Below, piece by piece: positions 1 through 8,375 of a stretch of DNA of 64,000 nt. The translations under genes were made by a program, and so were the position numbers. Every line of letters begins with the position of its first letter. Positions within the stretch are counted from its first letter, which is position 1. This DNA is from Micromonospora sp. HM5-17 (GTDB lineage: Bacteria; Actinomycetota; Actinomycetes; Mycobacteriales; Micromonosporaceae): positions 1,095,985 to 1,159,984 of the forward strand of contig NZ_RJWA01000001.1 in NCBI RefSeq assembly GCF_003762835.1, given 5' to 3'. Under the pieces are notes generated by a model. It saw only the letters and a list, made by a program, of their open reading frames with translations. It made no database searches and had not been told where the DNA came from.

Positions 1-1411
1 CCTCGACGGCGTCCCGGCAGCTGCCGCAGCCGGTGGTCGCCCGGGTGGCGGCTACCAGGTCGTCCATGGTCCGGGCTCCGGCGCGCCAGGAGCGCACCAG
101 CGCGCCCTTGCGCACGGTGTTGCACTGGCAGACGGTCGCCGCGTCCGGCATCAGCGCCGGCGACTCGGTCGTGGTCGGGGCCGCCGCGTCGCGGCTGCGG
201 CCGAGCAGCAGGGTCCGGCGGTCCAGCGGCACCGGGGCACCGCGGTCGAAGAGCTGGATGACGGTGCCGACCGACGGGTTGTCGCCAAGCATGATCGCCG
301 CGGTCAGCCGTTCGCCGACGATCCGCAGCCGTGCGTACGTCCCGCGGGCCGGGTCGGAGAAGCTCAGCTCCTCGACGTCGGGATCGCCGCCGCCCTCCGG
401 GTCGCCCATCGCCGCCAGGTCGATGCCGGCGGCCTTCAGCCGGGTCACCGGGGGCCGGGGACGATAGCGTTCCCGCGGGTTCTCCCCGGTCAGCACCCGG
501 GCCAGCACCCGCGCCTGCTCCCAGGCCGGCGCGACCAGCCCGGTCACCACCCCGTCGTGCTCGGCGCAGTCGCCGAGCGCCGAGATGTCCGGGTCGCTGG
601 TGCGCAGCCGGTCGTCGACCACCACCCCCCGGTTCACGGTCAGCCCGGCGGCGCGGGCGAGCGTCACCTCGGGGCGGACCCCGCAGGAGAGGACCAGCAG
701 GTCGGTCTCCAGCTCCCGTCCGTCGGAGAGGGCCAGGCGTACCCCGTCGGGCCCGGCGTCGACCGCGGTCGCCGCTACCTCCAGGTGGGTGGTGACGCCG
801 AGCCCGGCCAGGGTCCGGGCCAGCACCGCGCCGGCGGCGGGGTCGAGCTGCCGTTCCATCAGGTGTCCGACCGGATGCACGACCTGAACGTCCAGCCCCC
901 GGGCCGCCAGTCCCCGCGCCGCCTCCAGCCCGAGCAGCCCGCCGCCGAGCACCACCGCCCGGCGCGCCCGGGCCGCGACGGCGAGGATCCGGCGGCAGTC
1001 GTCCAGGGTCCGGAAGACCGCCACCCGCGCCGGCAGCCGTTCCGGGTCGAGCCCACGCACCGGCGGGACCAGCGCCCGGCCGCCGGTGGCGAGCACCAGG
1101 TGGTCGTAGCCGAGCATGTCGCCCCGGTCGGTGGCGACGGTGTGGGCCGCCGGGTCGACGGCGGTGACCCGGACCCCGGGCCGGACGGCGATCCCGTGCC
1201 CCGCCGCCTCGGCCAGTTCCACACCGGACTCGTCGACCGTGCCGGCGAGCAGGCTGGAGAGCATGATCCGGTTGTAGGCACGGTGCGGCTCGGCCCCGAG
1301 CACCGTCACCTTGACGTCGGGCGAGTGGGCCGGTAGCTCGGCTGCCAACCGGGCCCCGGCCATGCCGTGTCCGACGATGACGATCCGGTTGCCTGACGTA
1401 CCCACGGTCAC
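1..1411 (-). CDS. FAD/NAD-dependent oxidoreductase with BFD-type [2Fe-2S] domain, NirB/NasC-like (partial)
   Basis: Probable electron-transfer subunit passing electrons from NAD(P)H to the adjacent assimilatory nitrate reductase. The gene runs off the left edge, leaving about 470 codons. From the GTG at 1411 the protein opens with a Rossmann FAD motif (VGHGMAGAR). A second dinucleotide motif, GGGLLGLEAA, lies mid-protein, followed by the FAD-contact motif ALGDCAEH. Near the window edge are a CxC pair (VCQCN) and a CxxC pair (TGCGSC), the ligands of a BFD-like [2Fe-2S] domain. GAAGGA lies upstream of the GTG; an in-frame GTG at 1405 is an alternative start. It begins 34 bases after nasA and is probably co-transcribed. 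Whether siroheme nitrite-reductase domains follow cannot be seen, so NirB is possible but unproven. Confidence 0.8.
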   Translation of the reverse strand, partial: MTVGTSGNRIVIVGHGMAGARLAAELPAHSPDVKVTVLGAEPHRAYNRIMLSSLLAGTVDESGVELAEAAGHGIAVRPGVRVTAVDPAAHTVATDRGDMLGYDHLVLATGGRALVPPVRGLDPERLPARVAVFRTLDDCRRILAVAARARRAVVLGGGLLGLEAARGLAARGLDVQVVHPVGHLMERQLDPAAGAVLARTLAGLGVTTHLEVAATAVDAGPDGVRLALSDGRELETDLLVLSCGVRPEVTLARAAGLTVNRGVVVDDRLRTSDPDISALGDCAEHDGVVTGLVAPAWEQARVLARVLTGENPRERYRPRPPVTRLKAAGIDLAAMGDPEGGGDPDVEELSFSDPARGTYARLRIVGERLTAAIMLGDNPSVGTVIQLFDRGAPVPLDRRTLLLGRSRDAAAPTTTESPALMPDAATVCQCNTVRKGALVRSWRAGARTMDDLVAATRATTGCGSCRDAVE

Positions 1412-1445
1412 CTCGCTTCCTTCACGCACGTTGCTGCCACCCGGC

Positions 1446-3572
1446 TCACGCCTTCTCGACCCGCACCGCGCAGACCTTGAACTCCGGCATCCGAGAGACC
1501 GGATCCAGAGCGTCGCTGGTCACCGAGTTGATCCGGGCCGTACCCGGCCAGTGGAACGGGGCGAAGACGGTGTCGGGACGGATGCCCGGGCTGAGCCGCG
1601 CGGGGGCCCGCATCTCGCCCCGGCGACTGGTCACCCGAACCTCGTCGCCGTCGTCGATGCCGAGCCGGACCGCCAGGTCCGGGTGGAGCTCCACGAAGGC
1701 GCCCGGCGCGGCCGTCCGCAGGGGCGCGATCCGCCGGGTCTGTGCCCCGGACTGGTACTGCGCCAGCACCCGACCCGTGGTGAGGTAGAGCGGGTAGTCG
1801 GGAGTCGGCTCCTCGTCGGCCGGGCGGTACTCCACCGGAACGAAGCGGGCACGTCCGTCCGGGGTGGGGAACCGGTCCGTGAACATTCGGGGCGAGCCCG
1901 GCAGGTTTGGCTCCGGGCACGGCCAGAAGACCCCGTCCTCGGCGTCGATCCGTTCCCAGCTGATCCCCGCGTAGTCGGCGATCCCGCCGGCCGAGGCGTG
2001 CCGCAGTTCGGCGAAGACCTCGCGGGGCTCCACCGGGAAGCGGAGACCGGCGCCGGCCGCCGTCACCGGGGCGAGCCGCCCGGCCAGGTCGGCGAGGATC
2101 TCCAAGTCGGTCCGAACGCCGGCCGGTGGTGGGCGGAGCGCCCGGCGGCGCAGCACCCGTCCCTCCAGGTTGGTCATCGTCCCGTCCTCCTCGGCCCACT
2201 GCGCGGTGGGGAGGACCACGTCGGCGAGTTCCGCGGTCTCGGAGCGGACGAAGTCGGCGACGACCAGCAGGTCGAGGGCGCGCAGCCGTGCGGTGACCCG
2301 GGCGGCCCGGGGCGCCGAGACCACCGGGTTGGAGCCGAAGACCAGCAGCGCCTTCGGACCGTCGGCGGTGCCGAGGGCGCTGAGCAGTTCGTACGCGGAG
2401 AGGCCCGGCCCGGGCAGCGTCTCGGGACGTACGCCCCAGACCGCGGCGACGTGGGCGCGGGCGGCGGGGTCGTCGATCCGCCGGTAGCCGGGGAGCTGGT
2501 CGGCCTTCTGCCCGTGCTCGCGGCCACCCTGCCCGTTGCCCTGTCCGGTGAGGCAGCCGTACCCGGAGCCGGGGCGGCCGGGGAGCCCGAGCGCCAGCGC
2601 GAGGTTGATGAACGCGGTCACCGTGTCGACGCCCTTGGCGTGCTGCTCGGCTCCGCGGGCGGTGAGGATGATCGCCCGCTCGGCGGTGCCGAGGGCCCGG
2701 GCCGCCGCCTCCAGGTCGGCCACCGGCACCCCGGAGAGCTGTTCGACCCGGGCCGGCCAGTAGCTCGCCACCACCCGCCGGACCTCGGTGAACCCCGTGG
2801 TCCGGGCGGCGATGTAGTCCTTGTCGAGCCAGCCCTCGGCGAGCGCGATGTGCAGCAGCGCGTTGGCGACCGCGAGGTCGGTGCCGGGGGTGGGTTGCAG
2901 GTGCAGGGTGGCCTGCCGGGCGGTGGCGGTGACCCGGGGGTCGATGACGATCAGGGTGCCGCCGCGCTGCCGCTGCTCCACCAGGTAGCGGACCAGGGGC
3001 GGCATGGTCTCGGCGACGTTGGCGCCGACCAGTAGCAGGGTGTCGGCGGTGGCGAGGTCGGCCAGTGGAAAGGGCAGGCCCCGGTCGACGCCGAAGGCGC
3101 GGTTGCCGGCCGCCGCCGCCGAGGACATGCAGAACCGGCCGTTGTAGTCGATGTTGCGGGTGCCGAGGACGACGCGGGCGAACTTGCCGAGCGCGTACGC
3201 CTTCTCGTTGGTCAGGCCGCCGCCGCCGAAGACCGCGACCGCGTCCCGGCCGTACGCCGTCTGGACCCGTCGGATCCCGGCCTCGACCCGGTCCAGCGCC
3301 TCGGTCCAGCTCGCCGGCCGCAGGTCGCCGTCGGGTCGGTCCCGCAGCAGGGGCGTGGTGAGCCGGTTCGGGTGGTCGAGGAGCTCGGCGGCGGTCCAGC
3401 CCTTCTGACAGAGCCCGCCGCGGTTGGTCGGAAACCGCCGGGGCAGCACCCGAACCCCGGAGTCGGTACGGCGCAGCGTCATGCCGCACTGCAACGCACA
3501 GTATGGGCAGTGGGTGGCGACGTCCTGGGACACATCCGCCGAATGCGTCGCAGCTCGTGCACCGTCTGTCAT
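1446..3572 (-). CDS. nasA: Assimilatory nitrate reductase catalytic subunit (molybdopterin oxidoreductase)
   Basis: Cytoplasmic molybdopterin enzyme reducing nitrate to nitrite. The 708-residue protein opens with a [4Fe-4S] cluster motif (CPYCALQC, then GLCQKGW), followed by the molybdopterin oxidoreductase core (NIDYNGRFCMSSAAAAGNRA region, VFGSNPV, DVVLPTAQWAEEDGT) and a C-terminal dinucleotide-binding domain (YLTTGRVLAQYQ, FAPFHW). Length fits NasA/NarB enzymes. The ATG at 3572 starts MTDGARAA, about 15 residues before the cluster. A TTG at 3632 would add 20 residues with no better ribosome site, so I preferred the ATG. It lies directly upstream of the FAD/[2Fe-2S] protein, its likely electron donor. 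A NarK-type transporter lies 2 kb away on the other strand. Formate dehydrogenase-like members share the fold, but nitrate context favours NasA. Confidence 0.85.
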   Translation of the reverse strand: MTDGARAATHSADVSQDVATHCPYCALQCGMTLRRTDSGVRVLPRRFPTNRGGLCQKGWTAAELLDHPNRLTTPLLRDRPDGDLRPASWTEALDRVEAGIRRVQTAYGRDAVAVFGGGGLTNEKAYALGKFARVVLGTRNIDYNGRFCMSSAAAAGNRAFGVDRGLPFPLADLATADTLLLVGANVAETMPPLVRYLVEQRQRGGTLIVIDPRVTATARQATLHLQPTPGTDLAVANALLHIALAEGWLDKDYIAARTTGFTEVRRVVASYWPARVEQLSGVPVADLEAAARALGTAERAIILTARGAEQHAKGVDTVTAFINLALALGLPGRPGSGYGCLTGQGNGQGGREHGQKADQLPGYRRIDDPAARAHVAAVWGVRPETLPGPGLSAYELLSALGTADGPKALLVFGSNPVVSAPRAARVTARLRALDLLVVADFVRSETAELADVVLPTAQWAEEDGTMTNLEGRVLRRRALRPPPAGVRTDLEILADLAGRLAPVTAAGAGLRFPVEPREVFAELRHASAGGIADYAGISWERIDAEDGVFWPCPEPNLPGSPRMFTDRFPTPDGRARFVPVEYRPADEEPTPDYPLYLTTGRVLAQYQSGAQTRRIAPLRTAAPGAFVELHPDLAVRLGIDDGDEVRVTSRRGEMRAPARLSPGIRPDTVFAPFHWPGTARINSVTSDALDPVSRMPEFKVCAVRVEKA

Positions 3573-3734
3573 GTCCGAAGCGTGCCGGCGGCCCGTTTCA
3601 CCATCGGGTCCCGTGTGTTTCGGGCCTGTCAAGAGCCGCTCACACAGGCTCGGGGCAGCCGGTCGGCCGGTATCCGGATCTGTCGATGCCGTCGGAGCGG
3701 GCCGTGGCGGGTGGTCCCGGGCGTGTCGCGGCCC

Positions 3735-3763
3735 TTTGCCGAGCCGGTCGCGCCGTCTATATC
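3735..3763 (+). promoter_or_regulatory. Candidate promoter for the methyltransferase gene
   Basis: TTTGCC (3735-3740), a 17-base spacer, then TATATC (3758-3763). The -10 box sits in TATATCATGAG (3758-3768), which is repeated as TATATCAGGAG (3781-3791) 23 bases on, where it supplies the ribosome binding site. The repeat could be an operator; that is inference. Confidence 0.45.
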
Positions 3764-3797
3764 ATGAGATCCTGGTTCCATATATCAGGAGTTGTCG

Positions 3798-4499
3798 ATG
3801 GCGGTGGCCTCCCTGTTCGATGCCGTCGCGGGGTCATACGACGAGTCCCGGCGCCGGCTGGTGCCCTGCTTCGACGACTTCTACGGCACGGCGGTCGAGG
3901 TGGCCGCCCCGCCGCTACGCCGAGCACGCGCGTTCGGGCGTACCCCGACCCTGCTCGACCTCGGCGCCGGCACCGGACTGCTCTCCCTGCTGCTCGCCGT
4001 CGCCGTACCGGGGACCTGCCCGACCCTGCTGGACGCGGCGCCGGCGATGCTCGCGGTCGCCGAGAGGCTGCTCACCCAGCGTGGGATACCGCACCGGATG
4101 GTCGTCGCGGACCTGACCGACGCCCTGCCCGGCGGCCCGTACGACGCGGTCGTCTCGGCCCTGGCGATCCACCACCTCGACGACGCCGGCAAGCGCGACC
4201 TCTACCGGCGGATCCGGCAGATCCTCTGCCCGGGTGGGGTGTTCGTCAACGCCGAGCAGGTGGCCGGCCCGACGCCGGACCTGGACCACCGGTACGACGA
4301 GGTGTGGCTGGCCCAGGTCGTCGCGCTCGGCGCCACCGAGGCGGAGATCGCCGCCGCCCGGGAACGGATGGCGTACGACCGCCCGGCGCCGGTGGCGGAC
4401 CAGTGTCGCTGGCTCACCGAGGCCGGCTTCGTCGGGGTCGACTGCTTCTACAAGTCGTGGCGGTTCGCGGTCTTCGGCGGTCGACGGGAACTGGACTGA
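3798..4499 (+). CDS. Class I SAM-dependent methyltransferase
   Basis: Small-molecule methyltransferase of unknown substrate, 233 residues. SAM motif I is LLDLGAGTGLLSL near residues 50-62, the acidic motif II follows (LLDAAPAM), and the post-I motif is VVSALAIHHLDD. This is a standalone methyltransferase core with no extra domain. The start is the ATG at 3798, since AGGAG lies at 3787-3791 with a 6-base spacer; the in-frame TTG at 3792 abuts the ribosome site and cannot be used. It stands alone between nasA (divergent) and the toxin-antitoxin pair, separating nitrate reductase from the nitrate transporter. Substrate cannot be predicted. Confidence 0.8.
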   Translation: MAVASLFDAVAGSYDESRRRLVPCFDDFYGTAVEVAAPPLRRARAFGRTPTLLDLGAGTGLLSLLLAVAVPGTCPTLLDAAPAMLAVAERLLTQRGIPHRMVVADLTDALPGGPYDAVVSALAIHHLDDAGKRDLYRRIRQILCPGGVFVNAEQVAGPTPDLDHRYDEVWLAQVVALGATEAEIAAARERMAYDRPAPVADQCRWLTEAGFVGVDCFYKSWRFAVFGGRRELD

Positions 4500-4582
4500 G
4501 GCGTTCCGCGCGGGGCCGGCGTACGTTCGGCCCGGCCCGGCCTCCTACCACCGGATGGCATCCCCGTGGGTCATACCCGGAG

Positions 4583-4588
4583 TAGGCT
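4583..4588 (+). promoter_or_regulatory. -10 box for leaderless antitoxin mRNA
   Basis: TAGGCT ends 7 bases before the ATG at 4596, so transcription would begin at or next to the start codon. No ribosome binding site or convincing -35 is visible. Confidence 0.5.
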
Positions 4589-4595
4589 GGCCGCT

Positions 4596-4850
4596 ATGAC
4601 TGCCAAGGTGACCCTCTCGTTCTCGGACGAGACGATCGAAGCGGCGCGACGGTTCGCCAAACGCGAAGGAATGTCGCTTTCCGCCTGGATCGACCAGGCC
4701 GCCCGGGAGAAGGCGCTGCGGGAGGTTTTCGCCGAGCACGCGGCGGTGGTCAACCGGGCCGGCCTCGACATCGAGGCCGCCGCCCTCGCCGACGCCCAGG
4801 AGGCCGAGCTGGTCAACGCGGCGTACCTGGGTCGGCGCGACGCCGCCTGA
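4596..4850 (+). CDS. Antitoxin of a type II toxin-antitoxin pair (ribbon-helix-helix-like)
   Basis: An 84-residue protein whose N-terminal half (VTLSFSDETIEAARRFAKRE, then SLSAWIDQAAREKA) has the short strand plus two helices of CopG/MazE-type DNA-binding antitoxins. The C-terminal half is acidic and probably binds the toxin. It lies 49 bases upstream of a MazF/PemK-like gene on the same strand, the usual antitoxin-first order. Family members bind and neutralise the RNase and repress their own promoter. The assigned fold is from pattern reading; the pairing with the downstream gene is the stronger evidence. Confidence 0.65.
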   Translation: MTAKVTLSFSDETIEAARRFAKREGMSLSAWIDQAAREKALREVFAEHAAVVNRAGLDIEAAALADAQEAELVNAAYLGRRDAA

Positions 4851-4899
4851 CACGGGAGCGCGGACGGGCGGGAGGGTTGGGCAGGGACGGGTCGGCCAC

Positions 4900-5205
4900 G
4901 TGGGGGTGGGCTTGCTGCGCAGGGGCGAGATCTGGCGGATCGAGGGGGCGCGGAGCCGCCTCGGCCTGGTCATCAGCTCCGACATCTACAACTCGACCGA
5001 GGTGCCCATCGTGATCGTCGCCGAGGTGGTCGAGGAACAGCTGCTCCGGGACTCGCCGCTCGCCGTCGCCATGGGCGAGCACGTGGTGATGCCGGACCGG
5101 CTCTCGTCACCACTGAAGAAGTGGTTCACCGAACGTGTCGGGGTCGCCGACTCCGACACCATGTCCCGGGTCAGCCGGGCACTCCGCATCCTCCAGGACC
5201 TCTGA
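4900..5205 (+). CDS. MazF/PemK-like endoribonuclease toxin
   Basis: About 101 residues. The N-terminus LLRRGEIWRIEG followed by RLGLVISSDIYN matches the MazF/PemK opening strand and the P/LxxVIS segment. PIVIVAEVV and LSSPLKKWFTERVG follow as in the family, which cleaves single-stranded RNA when free of antitoxin. GTG at 4900, GTG at 4906 and TTG at 4912 are all possible starts; no ribosome site is decisive, though AGGG lies at 4883. An 18-bp tandem duplication spans the stop codon, so a second in-frame TGA follows 18 bases later. The catalytic arginine and serine or threonine of MazF cannot be assigned confidently by eye. Confidence 0.75.
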   Translation: MGVGLLRRGEIWRIEGARSRLGLVISSDIYNSTEVPIVIVAEVVEEQLLRDSPLAVAMGEHVVMPDRLSSPLKKWFTERVGVADSDTMSRVSRALRILQDL

Positions 5206-5226
5206 GCGCTCCAGGACCTTTGAGCG
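5191..5226 (+). repeat. 18-bp tandem duplication across the toxin stop codon
   Basis: CTCCAGGACCTCTGAGCG (5191-5208) is followed directly by the same unit with one change (5209-5226). The unit holds the last codons and TGA of the toxin gene, so the copy encodes the same ending again. The remaining bases to 5489 show no gene. Confidence 0.85.
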
Positions 5227-5489
5227 GCCCGCGGACAGCGCACCGGTGTGGCCCGCCGCCCGGACCTCGTCGGGCCAGATCTCCGGGCGCGCACCCAAAA
5301 CCGGTACGTCCGCCGGACCCCAGCACCCCGGTCACCGCCGCACGGCGGCCGGGCCAGGGGTACGCGCTGGACCCGTCACAGCCGGCCGACGCCCCGAGCG
5401 GCACCACCTCACGACCTGACCGCCCGTGTCGTGCGCGGACCGTTGCCGGCCCGACGCGGAGCGCGAACGACCGGGAAACCCGCCGCTCC

Positions 5490-5495
5490 TACGGT
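5490..5495 (+). promoter_or_regulatory. -10 box for leaderless narK mRNA
   Basis: TACGGT ends 8 bases before the ATG at 5504. No Shine-Dalgarno sequence precedes that ATG. Confidence 0.45.
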
Positions 5496-5503
5496 CGGGC
5501 GGC

Positions 5504-6934
5504 ATGACTGACACCGCCGCCCGTACGGGCACGACGGCCGTCCCCGACCGCGCCGGCAGTCCGGCCACCGTCTCGGCGGCCGGCGCCGGGGCCAGCCGGT
5601 CGGGTCGCCGGCACCAGCTCGACGACTGGCGCCCGGAGGACCCGGACTTCTGGCGCACCACGGGGGCGCCGATCGCCCGGCGCAACCTGCTCGTCTCGGT
5701 CTTCTCCGAGCACGTCGGCTTCTCGGTGTGGAGCCTCTGGTCGGTGATGGTGCTCTTCCTCGGTCCCGAGTACGGCATCGACCCGGCCGGGAAGTTCCTG
5801 CTCACCGCCGTGCCGACCGCGCTCGGCTCGGTCCTGCGGCTGCCGTACACGCTCGCGGTGGCCCGCTTCGGCGGCCGGAACTGGACGATCGTCAGCGCGC
5901 TGCTGCTGCTCGTGCCGACGGTGCCGATGGCGATCCTGATCGAGCCGGGAGTCTCGTACGGCACGCTGATGGTGCTGGCGTGTCTCGCCGGGGTCGGGGG
6001 CGGCAACTTCGCCTCGTCGATGGCGAACATCAACCTCTTCTACCCCCAGCACCGCAAGGGCTGGGCGCTCGGGCTGAACGCGGGCGGCGGCAACATCGGG
6101 GTCGCGACGGTCCAGCTCGTCGGGCTGGCCGTGTTGGCCACGGCCGGCACCGCGCACCCGCGGCTGGTGCCGGCGGTCTACATCCCGTTGATCGTGGCCG
6201 CCGCGCTCGCCTCGGCGCACTACATGGACAACATCACCGGGGCCCGGAACGAAAGGCGGGCGATGCGCGAGGCGACCCGGGACCCGCACACCTGGATCAT
6301 GTCGTTGCTCTACATCGGCACCTTCGGGTCGTTCATCGGGTTCGGCTTCGCGTTCGGCCAGGTACTCCAGGTGCAGTTCCGGGAGCAGTTCGCCACGCCG
6401 GTCGACGCGGCGTACCTGACCTTCCTCGGGCCGCTGGTCGGCTCGCTGATCCGCCCGGTCGGCGGCTGGCTGGCCGACCGGTTCGGCGGAGCCCGGGTCA
6501 CCCTCTGGAACTTCGCGGCGATGGCCGCCGGTGCCGGGCTGGTCTACGTCGCCTCGGGTGAGCGCTCGCTTCCGCTCTACCTGACCGGGTTCGTCGGGCT
6601 CTTCGTCTTTTCCGGGATCGGCAACGGGTCGACGTACAAGATGATCCCGGCGATCTTCCGGGCCAGGGCGGCCCGGGCGGTCGCGGCGGGGGAGCTCGAC
6701 GCCGAGACGGCGCAGCGGTGGGCGTGGCGGCTCTCCGGGGCGCTGATCGGGATCGCCAGCGCGGTCGGGGCCTTCGGTGGGGTACTGGTCAACATCGCGT
6801 TCCGCCAGTCGTTCCTCGCGTACGCCAGCGCCGACGCCGCCTACCTCGCCTTCATCGCCTGGTATGCGGTCTGTTTTCTGGTGACCTGGGCGGTCTACCT
6901 GCGGCCGTCGCGGACCACCCTGCCGGGGGTGTGA
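5504..6934 (+). CDS. narK: Nitrate/nitrite transporter, NarK/NasA family (MFS)
   Basis: Inner-membrane major facilitator protein of 476 residues with about 12 hydrophobic segments. It carries the nitrate signature of the family: the glycine-rich motif AGVGGGNFASSMANINLFYP in the middle of the N-terminal half, then KGWALGLNAGGGNIGV. The C-terminal half shows the matching repeat (IGNGSTYKMIPAIFRARAAR, GGVLVNIAFRQS). It probably imports nitrate for the reductase at 1446-3572, possibly exchanging nitrite. The ATG at 5504 was chosen over upstream in-frame starts because a -10 box sits 8 bases before it and protein homology begins soon after. The N-terminal 40 residues are polar and cytoplasmic. 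Confidence 0.88.
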   Translation: MTDTAARTGTTAVPDRAGSPATVSAAGAGASRSGRRHQLDDWRPEDPDFWRTTGAPIARRNLLVSVFSEHVGFSVWSLWSVMVLFLGPEYGIDPAGKFLLTAVPTALGSVLRLPYTLAVARFGGRNWTIVSALLLLVPTVPMAILIEPGVSYGTLMVLACLAGVGGGNFASSMANINLFYPQHRKGWALGLNAGGGNIGVATVQLVGLAVLATAGTAHPRLVPAVYIPLIVAAALASAHYMDNITGARNERRAMREATRDPHTWIMSLLYIGTFGSFIGFGFAFGQVLQVQFREQFATPVDAAYLTFLGPLVGSLIRPVGGWLADRFGGARVTLWNFAAMAAGAGLVYVASGERSLPLYLTGFVGLFVFSGIGNGSTYKMIPAIFRARAARAVAAGELDAETAQRWAWRLSGALIGIASAVGAFGGVLVNIAFRQSFLAYASADAAYLAFIAWYAVCFLVTWAVYLRPSRTTLPGV

Positions 6935-7148
6935 CGCTTCTTCCTGATTCTACCTATTCTGTGCCGGTAGGTTCTGAAGGACCGGTGTCGGCAGACGTGC
7001 CCGACCGGCTTCCCCGACCGCGGCTGGCGCCCGGCCCGGATCGGTTCCCGGCCGGGGCCGGCCTACCCGCCCGGACGGGCTCTCTCCGGGCCGCCGTGCC
7101 GGAGGCCGTCGGGTGCGGCGGGGTCGGGGCGGGACGACCGGGCCCGTT

Positions 7149-7178
7149 TTGACCCCGCCGGAGGGGACCGGGTATCGT
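7149..7178 (+). promoter_or_regulatory. Promoter of rplM-rpsI
   Basis: TTGACC (7149-7154), an 18-base spacer and TATCGT (7173-7178) form a near-consensus housekeeping promoter. Transcription would begin near 7185, leaving a leader of about 140 bases. The bases from 6935 to 7148 show no gene. Confidence 0.65.
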
Positions 7179-7184
7179 TGCCTG

Positions 7185-7325
7185 CTGTTGTGTGACAACC
7201 AAGTTTTCACGTGACAGCCTAAAGCGTGCCCTCAGGTGCGGACGTGCCTCAGGTACGCTTGGTCGTTTGTGCGCGCCTGGCGACCGGTGCGTGACCCCAG
7301 ACCGACGACGAGACAAGGTAGACCT
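7185..7325 (+). promoter_or_regulatory. Structured 5' leader of rplM-rpsI, possible L13 autoregulatory element
   Basis: AAGCGTGCC (7222-7230) pairs with GGTACGCTT (7252-7260) over 9 bases with one G-U pair. The loop holds two copies of GTGCC(C)TCAGG. Leaders bound by L13 are known in other bacteria, so autoregulation is plausible, but no known leader family is recognisable here. Confidence 0.35.
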
Positions 7326-7769
7326 GTGCGTACGTACAGCCCGAAGCCGGGTGAAATTGAGCGTCAGTGGCACGTCATCGACGCTTCTGACGTCGTGCTG
7401 GGCCGACTGGCCACCCATGCCGCCACGCTGCTGCGGGGCAAGCACAAGCCGACTTTCGCGCCGCACGTCGACACCGGCGACTTCGTTGTCATCATCAACG
7501 CGGGCAAGGTGGCGCTGACCGGCAACAAGCGGCAGCAGAAGATCGCCTACCGGCACTCGGGCTACCCGGGCGGACTGAAGCGGATCGGCTACGACGAGCT
7601 GCTCGCGAAGCGCCCCGAGCGCGCCGTCGAGCTTGCCGTCAAGGGCATGCTCCCGCACAACAAGCTCGGCCGTAAGCTGATCAAGAAGCTGAAGGTCTAC
7701 GCCGGTGCCGAGCACCCGCACGCCGCGCAGAAGCCGGTGCCGTTCGAGATCAAGCAGATCGCGCAGTGA
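7326..7769 (+). CDS. rplM: 50S ribosomal protein L13
   Basis: Large-subunit ribosomal protein of 147 residues, the standard bacterial length. Recognised from the body [37 protein letters not shown], and the C-terminal [18 protein letters not shown]. The GTG at 7326 has AAGGTAG just upstream and gives the expected N-terminus ([15 protein letters not shown]); in-frame starts from 7236 would add about 30 unrelated residues. It is the first gene of a two-gene operon with rpsI, 20 bases downstream, the order seen in most bacteria. Confidence 0.98.
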   Translation: MRTYSPKPGEIERQWHVIDASDVVLGRLATHAATLLRGKHKPTFAPHVDTGDFVVIINAGKVALTGNKRQQKIAYRHSGYPGGLKRIGYDELLAKRPERAVELAVKGMLPHNKLGRKLIKKLKVYAGAEHPHAAQKPVPFEIKQIAQ

Positions 7770-7789
7770 GCGCGGGCGAAGGAAACAGC

Positions 7790-8242
7790 ATGACCGACAC
7801 CATCGCGACCGCCGACGCTCCGGTGCTCGCCCCGGTCGTCCGGGCTCCCCGCGGCGACCGGCCGATCCAGACCGTGGGCCGCCGCAAGGAGGCGATCGTC
7901 CGGGTCCGTATCGTCCCCGGGAGCGGCAAGATCATCTGCAACGGGCGGGACCTGGAGGCGTACTTCCCCAGCAAGGTCCACCAGCAGATGATCAAGGAGC
8001 CGCTGGTGACCGTCGAGAAGACGGAGACCTTCGACGTCATCGCCAACCTCCGTGGTGGCGGCATCACCGGCCAGGCCGGCGCGCTGCGCCTCGCGGTCGC
8101 CCGGGCGCTGGTCGCGAACGACCCCGATGACCGCCCCGCCCTGAAGAAGGCCGGCTTTCTCACCCGCGACGCCCGGGTCAAGGAGAGCAAGAAGTACGGC
8201 CTCAAGAAGGCTCGCAAGGCTCCGCAGTACTCGAAGCGCTGA
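7790..8242 (+). CDS. rpsI: 30S ribosomal protein S9
   Basis: Small-subunit protein of 150 residues with an actinobacterial N-terminal extension (about 30 residues) before the S9 core, which begins [18 protein letters not shown]. The C-terminus [16 protein letters not shown] is the canonical S9 tail that reaches the tRNA P site. The ATG at 7790 has GAAGGAA about 5 bases upstream; a GTG at 7766 overlapping the rplM stop is less likely. Cotranscribed with rplM and followed by a strong terminator. Confidence 0.98.
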   Translation: MTDTIATADAPVLAPVVRAPRGDRPIQTVGRRKEAIVRVRIVPGSGKIICNGRDLEAYFPSKVHQQMIKEPLVTVEKTETFDVIANLRGGGITGQAGALRLAVARALVANDPDDRPALKKAGFLTRDARVKESKKYGLKKARKAPQYSKR

Positions 8243-8280
8243 GTGCGCCGCACCCCAGCGGCCACGCGCACGTCCGACCG

Positions 8281-8326
8281 GAACGGCCGGTACCGCCCCC
8301 TCCTGCGGTGGCGGTGCCGGCCGTTC
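8281..8326 (+). terminator. Terminator after rpsI
   Basis: A 17-bp stem, 8281-8297 with 8310-8326, with one wobble pair and a 12-base loop. It is followed by GGCCCTTT. It separates rplM-rpsI from glmM. Confidence 0.8.
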
Positions 8327-8375
8327 GGCCCTTTCCTGGAGTTTCCATCGGTGTGCTCTCCGGAGGTTTCCGCAC

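Noticed and set aside
1311..3035. 574-residue plus-strand frame opposite nasA
   Set aside because: Arg/Gly/Pro-rich, without recognisable motifs, and wholly antisense to a clear nitrate reductase; a GC-bias shadow.
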